Shown in pieces: positions 35,931 to 45,993 of a DNA stretch of 64,000 nt. The stretch comes from Hyparrhenia diplandra (taxonomy: Eukaryota > Streptophyta > Magnoliopsida > Poales > Poaceae): positions 62,001 to 126,000 of the forward strand of contig JADLZK010002779.1 of NCBI GenBank assembly GCA_015847255.1, in the 5' to 3' direction. The position numbers were made by a program, and so were the translations under genes. How positions within the stretch are numbered: the stretch's first letter is position 1; the number at the start of each line of letters is the position of its first letter. The notes under the pieces are model-generated. The model did not search any database. It was not told the DNA's origin and saw only the letters and a program-made list of their open reading frames with translations.

Positions 35931-38900
35931 GCTGCGGACGGTGATCGGTCGGGTTTCCTCCGGGGGCGACTCTGCTGCGCCGGTCAAGAGAGAGGATTGC
36001 CTCGCTCGGAAGGAAGGGTGGGAGGCGAAGAAGGAAGCGACGCGACGACGAAAGGAGGATGAGGAGGAGGAGGCGTGGCGTGGGCGAGGAGTGGAAGGAA
36101 GCCAAGAGAAAAAAAAGAGGAGTAAAAAGCTAAAGAAGCGTTGGAAAAAAGCGGTGCAAAGCGAGCGGGCGGCGGGGCGATTGGCGAGTTCCGGTCCGGG
36201 GGCGCGGAATAAATACGGCGGGGTGGTGGCGCCGTGCCGTGGACCCGTGGTGTGGTGGGGGGAAAGTGATAGGAGAGGGCGGGTCTCGGCACGAGCGCAC
36301 GGCGCGGCGGCCACGCGACTCGAGGGCGTCTGCGTGCGCGCCTGCCTGCCTACACCTGCCCGGTGCGGACCGCGGGCACCGGCTCCGCTCGCGGTTTGGT
36401 TGGTGAGGCAGGCAGGTGCGCGTTGCCGTGCAATGCAGCCGAGACGCTCGTGATCCGCGCGGGTCAATGCCATGCCATGCCGCCTGGTTTTATTGCACCG
36501 CACGCGAGGCGTGAGGACTGCGTGGGGGTGGTGTGGCGCGGCCGGTGGACGCGGACGGATCGCCTGCCAGCCGCTGTGATCGCCGTACGGGGTACGGCTG
36601 GCAGTGGCAGGTATACGACCCTTCGCTGGGTCTGGTGGGGTCGCCTCGCCGGCGTGTTTCACGACTTGCAGTTCATCCTGGTTGACCGGCGTCCGCGACG
36701 TGTGGCCGGTGGAATAGGGGAGCACGGACACGGCACCCCGTTCTACGCGGATCGCCTAGCAGTGTGAAAAGTTGACGTGGATAGGAATGCCTCGCCCATC
36801 ACCGCGTCCTAATCCCGTCCGCGCACTGTAGATCATGTTCCAGTGCACCACCTGGATCCTTATCGGCGAGTCGTGGTTTGCAGTTAGAAACGTGTGTGTG
36901 GTAGTCAGGATGACATCTGGTCATTCTGGCTCCGGCGGCTGCTGCGTCCGTCCGAACCTGCACTGTTTTGACAGCAACGACACGAACACGAGCGTGAAGC
37001 ACAGAGACGCGTTCAAAATACAGTAGATGGGCAGGGTATATTGACGTGCTGGGGCCAGTGCCCGCCGAAAGAAAATGCCCAATTGACAAGTCAATGGTAT
37101 CCCATTGGTTACCAAAACCCAACTTGTACAATATTTATTCAAATATATACGGCCTGTATATACTGTTGCACTTCCATCGATTTTTGTCATAGTGCTGTTT
37201 TTCCAAAACCCCGGACGTTGATCTCCCGCGCGAAAGCTGCAGCTGCAAGGCCAGGCCACAGCACGGCCACACGAAACCAAAAGATGGGAAAAAGACGGCG
37301 TCGCGCTCTGGTTTCTGGACGACGCTGCCGGGACAACCGGACACGTAGCGGCACCGTACATGTGGCTCTGCGGATAGGCACGAGGTGGAAACGAATCTGG
37401 AAGTGAGATGTCACGCTGACTTGGATCCGTTCGTTTCGTTGGGTGAAAATAAGAAAACGGGGGGTTGGGTTGGTGGGTGGCTGCCGCCTCGTGACGTCCC
37501 CTCGCTGCTCCGCCACACGAAAACCTGGTGGTCTCTGCTGGTCTGGGCGGGCACGCGACGCAACGGGGCGAATTTTTGATAGGGCGTGGGATTTGGGATG
37601 TGGCTGGCGACGCCGCGGTGATCCCTTTCGCCGGGCCACACAGTGCCGCATGCCGCCACCGCCCACCGGGAGACATGTGCGCAACCACAACAGGGGAATC
37701 CGTGCACGGAATTCGGGTCTGATTTTGTTCGTGATCAGGACAACGGACAAGAGGGGAGACGCATAGACAATTGGCCATGGGCCATGGCTTACGCCTTGTT
37801 AATTTTCTGGTGATTGGCAGTGGCCCAGTCCGTGCAAGTTGGCGATGGTGACCCGCGTTCCCTAGGCGTACGATGTACGCGTTCTTCTAGTTCTCCTTCC
37901 TTCCGAATTAAAGGTCTGGAAGAAAATAATTTTCGTATTTTATTGAAGTCAAGTCAATTTTATATTAGTGAAATGCATAAAAATCCTACACTATAATATT
38001 TGTAATGCATATAAGTATTATTAGATTAATCATAAAATACACTAATTGATACTAGTTTCAATGAATGTAGTGGTTTTTAAAAAGATTGACGTAATTTAAA
38101 TCTAATATTACATTTTTATAAGACAGAGTGATGACGCTGAACAAGATTTTCACAAGAAAGAGAATCGGGTCTTCATGTAACACGTGATTCACATTTATGT
38201 GGCTATACTCTAACCTAACGGGCGTGAGTTCGTGTGGACCGCATGGACCAATCCTGATGCACGGACGCGGCCTACTAGTTATTATGATGTTCATATACCA
38301 ACGCGCCATGCCCTCGTGCACACAAGGTCAACGCCGTGTTTAAGCGTAAACAGGCTTACGTACTCGGTACTTCCTTGACAGGGCTCTTGACAATTGACAT
38401 TGTCGCCCGCCCAGGCTCTCTACAACGTTGATGAAATGAAACACAAGCTTTCTCACGCGTCTCCTACCCTACACGCAAAAAATGCGTGAGAAGTGCTTAA
38501 AAGTTCGACGTGCCGATCTAAAATGGTCTCCTCTACTTTATCGTAGAGTTCAGGATGCCAAGATTTTGGCTGAAAGAAACATGGTTATTGGTTAATTAGA
38601 CAGAAAAATTATGAGGATCAACCGTACTCGTTTTGTCTATTAAAAAGTAATGATTAGGTTATAAACAAATAACCTGTCACGCACGTAAACAAACCCCCCG
38701 TGATAACACATGGTTAACTATGTAAAACTTTTAATCCTGGGCTCTCATATGATCCGATCCAAGGAACAATTTTAGAGGATTATGTAATTTTATACTTAAC
38801 CAAAGACGCCTCTAACACACTTTTAATCTCCCCCTCCCACCTCGACTCGTGCCCCTTAGATCTACATACTGTAGCCCAGATTAAAAGTTTGCATGGTTAC

Positions 38901-39358
38901 ACGAAGGAGTTTGTTTGCACTAGATATGTCTATAAACAGTTTAGCATACTTGTTCTTTTTTTTTTTTAAAAAAAAAACAGAGTTAAACACAGTGGCAACC
39001 CTTCAAATTGTTGTATTGTGCCACTTAGGTCCACTAACTTTTTAAATCGAAATTAATTGCCTCCCTAAACTTGTAGAGATGTTCCACTTAAGTCCTTTGT
39101 TTGTAAAAAAACCGTAAATCATGCCCTTTGAACTTGTCAAGTGGTTTCAAGTTCAGGAGGTGGATTTCAGGTTTGAGATTGGACCTAAGTGGCACCGTGC
39201 TACAAGTCTACGGGGGTGTATTTAACTTATAAAAACTTTCAGCATACTTAGTTGACAAGAAAGCAAAAGGAAAAAAAGGACAAGAAAGCAATCACGCATT
39301 CACGCGCAACGCACTACCGAAGAATCTTGGAGGGCTGAAGAAACGAGAGAACAACTAG
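35931..39358. other. Long intergenic region between DUF1421 and CMP-KDO synthetase genes
   Basis: 35931-36760 is GC-rich promoter-like DNA of the minus-strand DUF1421 gene. 36760-37800 contains an open frame of 285 codons on the minus strand plus overlapping frames on the plus strand; none resembles a known family. 38640-38900 is AT-rich, and 38960-39240 reads like a common rice repeat ('cacttaggtccactaacttt', 'cacttaagtcc', 'gacctaagtggcacc'). Confidence 0.4.
37886..38136. mobile_element. Possible AT-rich Stowaway-like MITE
   Basis: The left end 'ctccttccttccgaattaaa' and the inverted right end 'tcactctgtcttataaaaat' are weakly inverted, with an AT-rich centre of about 200 bases containing 'acactataatatttgtaatg'. 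The terminal match is poor, so the call is tentative. Confidence 0.3.
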
Positions 39359-39472
39359 TGGGAGTGGGCTGCGGCCCGTGACGAATTAAAGACACGTGTT
39401 GGGCCGCCGAAAACCCTGTGCTGCATACGGCCTATTGACGCCCAACATGGGAGTGGGCTGCGGCCCGTGACG
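39359..39472. repeat. 25-bp perfect direct repeat in the CMP-KDO synthetase promoter
   Basis: The unit beginning tgggagtgggctgcggcccg occurs at 39359-39383 and 39448-39472 without a mismatch. Each copy holds a GGGCTGCGGCCC near-palindrome. The two lie about 100-210 bases before the start codon of the CMP-KDO synthetase gene and could be a duplicated promoter element. Confidence 0.75.
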
Positions 39473-39571
39473 TCGTATACCTCGACAAACCTCGTAGTCC
39501 GACAAATCACAACTGTGTCAGTGTGTGTGTCAGAGCTCGGCGCGCGGATCTAGGGGGAGGCGGACGCCGCG

Positions 39572-41800
39572 ATGCCGATCTGCGCGCCGTCGTCCGACTC
39601 CTCCTCCTCGTCGGGCTCGGGCTTGGGTGCTCGCGGGTGGGTACTCCACGGGCTAGCGCTCGGCGCGGCGGCCGCGGCCGCTGCGGCGGCGTACCTGTAC
39701 CGGCGGCCGAGCGGGTTCCGCAGCCGCGCGGTGGGGATCATACCCGCGCGCTTCGCCTCCACGCGCTTCGAGGGCAAGCCGCTTGTTCACATTCTCGGCA
39801 AGCCCATGATCCAGGTTCGTCTCCTTCTTCCTACACTGCTTGTCTCATCGCATCTTCAGAGAGAGCGAGGGGAGGCTTAGGTAGAGAATCAATTTGGGGA
39901 AATTGTACCTGCAACTTGTGCTGTTTTGGGACTGCGAGCGGAGGTCGATCGAATTGTGCTGTTTCCGTTCGGAGTGAGCTACACGGTAGCTGTTCTGTTG
40001 GTTACTGAAATGCTGTGAATTGTTATGTCGTTGTCGTTCAGATTTCATTCCTCACAATGCAATGTTATTTCAGCATTGAGTTCAGTGAATTTGGAGAAGG
40101 GAAATGGTATATGTGTTAGTTTTAGCCAGTTTCAATTTCGTGTCTGTGATTAATCCAGCAATCTGTATAATTCCTCCCGCACCTTGTGGTAAACTTTTTT
40201 TTTATATTGAATACAAAACTAATGAAAGTGTATCATTGCTTCTTATTGTTACATTTTTACTTCCTGTTTTCGTGCTCAGTTAAAAATTCGTGTGTTTCAC
40301 AGAGAACATGGGAAAGAGTGATGCTAGCTTCTTCTCTAGACCATGTTGGTAAGCCGAAGACAGATAATAGTAACATTGATTGGTTTTATTTGTTTGTCAT
40401 GTTCACACTTGTGCTTTTTCCCGCCTTAGTTGTGGCAACGGATGATGAGAGAATTGCAGAATGCTGTCGAGGATTTGGAGCTGATGTTATAATGACATCA
40501 GAATCTTGCAAAAAATGGTACTGATTGTGTGGTTTCGTAGTTATATTATCTTTTCATGATTATGTGTTAAAACAGTAATATGTGTGTTATTTGGCATTTG
40601 CTTGATAACATAGGGTCTGAACGCTGCTGTGAGGCACTAAACAAGCTTGAAAAAAACGTTATGACATTGTTGTCAATATTCAAGGAGATGAGCCTCTTAT
40701 TGAACCAGAGATAATAGATGGTGTAGTTATGGCACTGCAGGTAGTTACTTACGCAACACTGTGTTGATGTTGCTTGTACTTTTCTTCAGTTAAATCAAAT
40801 GGTCCATACCATTTGTAATTGGGGCCTACATCTTTTCTTTTAAGTGTACTCCTGGAAACAATGCATTCATCATTCTAAGTATGTTGCATGTTACACATTT
40901 AACATTTACCTTGACCTTGTACACCTAAACACCCTGCGCCTCTGCAGATCTCTTGATCCCTTTTCATGACCTTGTTTCTTTGTACTTCAAACCTGGTTTG
41001 CAGCGAGCTCCTGATGCAGTCTTCAGCACTGCTGTTACTTCACTGAAGCCAGAAGATGCATTCGATACAAATAGAGTGAAGTGTGTCGTGGATAATCAAG
41101 GCTACGCTTATTTACTTTTCAAGAGGGCTGATTCCATTCAATAAGTGAGGCACCAATACTTGTTTTAACTCTTCCATTGACTGTATTACTATTTTCACAT
41201 GAAGATTTTCTGACCTTGACCATTTCAGATCAGGGAACGTCAATCCAAAAATATCCTTATCTTCTTCATCTTGGAATTATGTGTATCTTATCAACCTTAT
41301 GTTTATTTAATTATATTTGCACCATGGTCCTTTGATTAGCCGTCTTTCAGTTGATTAATTAATTAAGTGACTGTTTTCTCATGCAGGGCTTTGATTCAAA
41401 GTTTTTTGAAGATCTATCCAGAACTACCACCAACACCGTTACAAATGGAAGAGGACTTAGAGCAACTGAAAGTTCTTGAAAATGGCTATAGGATGAAGGT
41501 ATTTTGGCAAGAACTCTAGAATACATGAGATAGACAGTGCCTACTTTGTTACTGCTTTGATGCAGTTTGTTTTGTTTATTCATGATGACCTTGTACAGTT
41601 TGCACTAGCATATGTTTTTATATGGTGCATAGCTGGCTTCTGGCTTGCCCTCTGTAGTTTATATCCTAGATCACAGAATATCGTTTCCATTTGCTTTGTA
41701 ACTGTAGGTGATCAAAGTGGACCACGATGCCCATGGTGTGGATGCACCAGAAGATGTTGAGAAAATCGAAGGACTGATGCGAGCGAGAAACATTCAGTAG
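39572..41800 (+). CDS. KDSB: CMP-KDO synthetase (3-deoxy-manno-octulosonate cytidylyltransferase)
   Basis: Eight exons: 39572-39814, 40303-40348, 40430-40517, 40614-40740, 41004-41144, 41229 to about 41280, 41387-41498, 41708-41800. The N-terminus has an Ala-rich membrane anchor ('HGLALGAAAAAAAAAYLYRR'), as in plant enzymes reported to be mitochondrial. The catalytic fold follows: 'GIIPARFASTRFEGKPL' (nucleotide-binding loop), 'VVATDDERI', 'VVNIQGDEPLIEPEIIDGV' (Mg/CTP site) and the C-terminal 'VIKVDHDAHGVDAPEDVEKI'. The enzyme makes CMP-Kdo from CTP and Kdo (EC 2.7.7.38) for the rhamnogalacturonan II side chain of the cell wall. Slips: 40512 (extra A), about 40655 (A run), 41110 (extra T), about 41265, and 41403 (extra T). 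The donor of exon 6 is uncertain; GT at 41281 is used here. A duplicate of the last exon follows directly. Confidence 0.93.
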
Positions 41801-41854
41801 AAAATGAAGAGAAAGTAAGTGCTTTGCATAGACTTGGTGGTCGACTTTTTGGTT

Positions 41855-41993
41855 GATGCCCATGGTGTGGATGCACCTGAGGACGTCAAGAATATGGAAG
41901 CACTGATGCGAGCGATAAACATCAGTACAAAATGAAGAGAAAGCAAGTGCTTTATTGCTATCGGCATAGGCTTGGTGGGGAGACTTTTGGTTG
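41855..41993 (+). pseudogene. Tandem copy of the last exon of the CMP-KDO synthetase gene
   Basis: The 129 bases from 41726 (inside exon 8) to 41854 are followed immediately by a diverged copy. The copy still reads 'DAHGVDAPEDVKNMEALMRA' in one open frame and then diverges at the original stop, giving 'NISTK' before a new stop. It lacks the exon's first bases and its splice acceptor, so it is probably not spliced in and forms part of the 3' UTR or downstream DNA. Differences are mainly base substitutions, so this is a real duplication, not an assembly repeat. Confidence 0.8.
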
Positions 41994-42510
41994 TGCTACA
42001 CTGCTACCCCATTTTCTGAATAGCATGATACCAAGTGAAGCTGCTGCATCACTTGTTGAAGTTCGTGCTTCCTAAAGTTTCAGTGGTTGAATATGTCACT
42101 TGCATTACTTCTCATTTCTCAACCAGTAGTTCAGCACACTGGTTGATTGTACTGTATCTGTACTTCAGGAGTTAGTAGTGTTTTTTTTTTTTTTTTTTTT
42201 TTTTTGATCGGGTACAAGTTAAGAGTAGTAGTAGTATTTTCAGTCTCCTGCACATCTATACTATTACTATTACTATACCCTTAATTTTCGTAGATCCTCC
42301 CGTCTCCGCCAACAGACACATATCCCCTGTAGTTTGCACAGTACGGACTTCCTAACCGTCCGATCAAAACCAACCCACTCTCAGCCGTCCGTCTCCCAAC
42401 CCACCAGAGGTCCAGCTCCGGCATCTGCCACACGCCGCCACCCACTCTCCCAGCCCGGGTCCTCGCTTTCGTCCGCCGGCTCGCCGCACCTACCCGCCGT
42501 CTCCACGCCC

Positions 42511-42642
42511 CCGCCGCCGCCGCCCAACACCTGCACCGGCGTCCAGGCCGCGGCACGGACGGGGACACCCGACGCCCCGCCTGCCGCCGCCGCCCAACAC
42601 CTACACCGGCGTACCGGCCGCGGCACGGACGGCCGTCGCCGT
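42511..42642. repeat. 70-bp tandem repeat in the Helitron
   Basis: Two units with a 70-base period share 'ccgccgccgcccaacacct', 'caccggcgt' and 'ggccgcggcacggacgg'. They lie in the GC-rich 5' part of the Helitron, which may derive from a captured first exon. No known domain is recognisable. Confidence 0.7.
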
Positions 42643-44324
42643 CCACCCGCCCCACGCCCGCGCCATCCCTGCCCCATACCTCACCGTCGCCATCCATTCT
42701 CACCCCAGCCCCCGCCAACCGACGACGCTGCCGGGGGCGGCACCGATTGCCTCTTCAGCGACCTGATCCTCCTCTCTCTACAATCCCACTTCCAGTTGCT
42801 GTCGCGCGCGATGACACGACTCCACTAGGTACGCCGATGACGCACTCATCCCCACCTACAGCACTTCAGTTCTCTGCAGCTTGCGCCCATTCTCTGATTG
42901 TTTGCCGTCATAGCATTTAAAATGGCCTAATCTGCTTTCCAATTTGTTTAGGGGCCTCAAACATTGAACTGTTGTTCTCCAGCATATTTCTTTGATCTGA
43001 ATTACCCAAAAGATAGTTCCCTAAATTATGACCTCTGAAATGTAAATGATGTGCCATGTGTTTTGACTAATGTCCTCCGGCGTATTTGTTTCATCTGAAT
43101 TAAACTTACTAAATTGTATCTTACCCTATTACTGCACGTACACCATTACGCCTACTGCAGTATCATAAGTAGCCATCCCCAGATGTAGCATGTTTGCATC
43201 CGTACATATGTTACATCACTACTAAAATTAAATTGATCCTTTCCTCCTTCATGAATAACAAGCTCTTTCATCCCTTTACGGTGAGTACAGATTGCTTTTC
43301 GATGCACCACCCAGCTTTTGTTTCCCATTTGTTACAAATTTTCATTGTGTCCTAAATTAGTTTCTGAAATACTCTCATCTACAAATGTGGCCTTACAGTT
43401 ATCTTATGATTTTCAATTCCACACGCAACTTCATCCAATATAGAAAAAAAAAAAAAAACACTAAGTCCACCAATGTTCATAGTTAGCCCTTTTTACTTCA
43501 GTTCATGGGAAAAAAACATGACCTCAGAAGCCGCTTCCTCTATTCCTTTTTTAATCTTTACATCCTAACCATCTGTCATTTTTTTTTTTTTTCTATGCTT
43601 ATTCAGTAAGTTACTCTTGCCTGCCACCATTCTCTTACCTGCCAGGTCTCCTTAGTCTGAACCTTTTTTAAAAAAAAAAATGCACTGTGCCATCACACTC
43701 CTCTCCACTTCATCAAATCTATTAGATATGTATGCATTAGTTAGCAGCTTTTTACAGTGCACATTTACTATCACTTCTTTCGTTCAACAACCTGCAGTGT
43801 GGCTTGCTGCGGCTGGCGTAAACCATTTTGTCTTACATATCATTTATTTATTCAGCAGCCATGGAAACAGGCCACAGGCGACGGCGTGTTCACCTCAACA
43901 ATCCATACAGGTAATATTGTTATCAACTATGTCGTGCATGAATTGGCCTACCATTTCACTTATCGATCTCTACCTACAGCTGCACACACTGCTGCTGACT
44001 TAGGGACACTGATCAAAACAGCACACATAGCTGTAAGAGGTGTGCTCCGCTTGCTACTTCTTAAAACATCGAAGCTGACACCTCCCAAACTTTGGACAAT
44101 ACAGTGGGTTACCTTCAAGAATCGCCGCTTTGGTGCCTCTATCATGCAACAACATAGCTCCTCCGAGTTTGCAGAAATCTCAGATGCATCTACCTACTCC
44201 CAGTCTACATTTAACCATACTCGACATTCACGTAAGTTTGTACATCCCTGTGCTTTAAGTGTTCTTCAAAAAAGCAACTTATTATCCCTGTACTGATTTC
44301 AGCACAGCTGCTTACTGCAACTGC

Positions 44325-44620
44325 AGTTGATCCAAATGAAGTTACTTATGTTTTCATGATGTCCCAGGTGTAATCATGCAGGTCCAAACTGTTCAACCTA
44401 ATATCCTTTGCTATTCTTACGCGGTTGATGTTTTGGGGCTTATCTGCTAAGATTGATGAAGCTTACAAACTCATAAAACAAATACCATTTCAACCAACTC
44501 CTTCAATGCGGGGATCTTTTGCTTGGTTCATGCTGTAAGTACAAGAACGTTGAATAGCTGAACATGTTAAAATGCTGGGAACCATGCATTGTCCATGTTC
44601 AGAGAGATCATACAATCTAA
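44325..44620 (+). pseudogene. Captured PPR protein fragment (E-type region) in the Helitron
   Basis: Across changing frames the DNA reads as the end of a pentatricopeptide repeat protein: 'VDPNEVTYVFMMS' (44327 on), 'YAVDVLG' (44418 on), 'KIDEAYKLIKQIPFQPTPS' (about 44450-44505), then 'GS.LLGSC' and 'KYKNVE', 'IAEHVKML' (up to about 44580). This order matches the last PPR motif and E motif of plant PPR proteins. At least three frameshifts are present and no flanking PPR array is seen, so it is a decayed fragment, most simply a host gene piece captured by the Helitron. Confidence 0.7.
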
Positions 44621-45390
44621 AAAAAATTTAAGCGTGACCCATGTTAGTGTAAAGAATCTCCACTCACCTCCTGACTGATTTTAAGTGCAGCTGCTTGATC
44701 TTACCATATAATGTGCATCTTTTTTTTTAATTTCGCTAATTTCATTCTTTTTTTCCTCTACAACGTTCCTGGCATAACTTTTTGAAATGGGCTGTGGTAA
44801 GAAATCACATCTTCATCCTCGCTTTGGCGCTGGGTTAACTGCTAGTTTTTCATATTTCTATTCCCTAATAATAATAACTATGCTGCATCTCTTCTCTTAT
44901 CATTCCCTAATAATAACTAGGCTGCATCATGGTTCCAGACATCCCCTGAATCAATTGTTTCCGACAATTGTTTGAGGTGTATAAACTAAAACCTCAATAC
45001 ATGTTTATTCCCAGTGGTAAAAAAAATTACATTATTTTCTGCTTGCTAGAATGCTCCTAAAGTTCTACTAATTTTGTTTAGGGTTGCAGAGAGTGACAGG
45101 AGCGAATATTGCTTCAACATTACTAACGTCTAGGTAATCTCTATTTTCTATATTGACCCCCACCATCTGGTTTAAAAAACTACAATGTTTACAAACATCA
45201 AACGTCTTCCTCACTTATTATGACACAGACAAAACTGTGAATATTGCTTCAACATTACTCATTTCAGTTTCCATCATATCCATGTTGCTTATTACAAAGA
45301 ACATAGTTTTTTTTTCATATTGTATTTACAGTATATATATCATATAAGTTGGTATTCTTGCCCCGTGCATTTGCGTGGGGAACCGCTAGT

Positions 45391-45717
45391 TATATATATT
45401 GTGATCGAAGTCCTAGTCTTCAGGGTGCACATGCTAATGGAGCTGTAATGAAGTCTCACTTTTTTACAGGATGTCAGGGAAACACGCTGCAAATAAGATC
45501 TTCTCAGTTCTTGCAAGCCCTAGCGTTCTTGAGTGAGTTGAAGCTGTCAGATAGGACAGCAGAGCTCCGAGATGGACTCATGGACTACAAAGAAACGACC
45601 TTTTGGAACAAAAAAAAGAGTTTAGGTGGAGGTGGAGTGTCAGGGCCTGGGACCATGCCAACGGGCGCTGGGCTGGTGCTCATCGCCATGGGAGCGCTGG
45701 TGTCCATTCTTTTTTAG
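45391..45717 (+). CDS. Unrecognised ORF next to the Helitron 3' end
   Basis: An open frame that begins in the Helitron tail (ATG at 45349) continues through flanking DNA. The part outside the Helitron includes 'HANGAVMKSHFFTGCQGN', a Leu/Arg-rich middle part ('LSDRTAELRDGLMDYKET'), a Lys run, a Gly tract, and a C-terminal hydrophobic helix 'PTGAGLVLIAMGALVSILF'. That layout resembles the end of a tail-anchored protein and could be a last exon whose upstream part is displaced by the Helitron. I do not recognise the family and it may be chance. Confidence 0.3.
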   Translation, partial: YIYCDRSPSLQGAHANGAVMKSHFFTGCQGNTLQIRSSQFLQALAFLSELKLSDRTAELRDGLMDYKETTFWNKKKSLGGGGVSGPGTMPTGAGLVLIAMGALVSILF

Positions 45718-45993
45718 ACATGTGGAAGTACTCTGGGAGTGGATTTTAACGGCGTTAGTGTGCCACCGCGGAAGGAATGCTAGATAGAGGTAAGGTGCAA
45801 ACTTTTCTTCTTACTATGCATAATGATGGTGATGAACTATAATCTGTAGATTTCTGTTCGACTCTAAATGCTTAAATAATAGATGGACTCTATATGTACT
45901 ATATATCGTGAACAAGAAGACACAGACAAGACAAACTCAATCATGACCGCAAACATTTCAACTCTAGAAACTGCACACTAAACACCAACGCCA

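Larger units (their letters stand above)
42255..45389 (+). mobile_element. Non-autonomous Helitron
   Basis: The 5' end starts TCTATACTATTACTATTACT, the TC-start seen in rice Helitrons. The 3' end is ccgCTAG at 45386-45389, preceded five bases upstream by a hairpin (45361-45380) whose arms ccccgtgc and gcgtgggg pair through 8 positions, two of them G-U, around an ATTT loop. The base before the element is A (42254) and the base after is T (45390), as expected for insertion between A and T without duplication. No Rep/helicase is present in the 3.1 kb, so the element is non-autonomous. It contains a GC-rich block with a 70-base repeat (42511-42642) and a decayed PPR fragment (about 44325-44620). 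It lies about 450 bases past the CMP-KDO synthetase gene. Confidence 0.8.

Noticed and set aside
36921..37778. 285-codon ORF on the minus strand
   Set aside because: Overlaps open frames on the other strand, shows no domain, and lies in GC-rich intergenic DNA. No splice or promoter context supports it.
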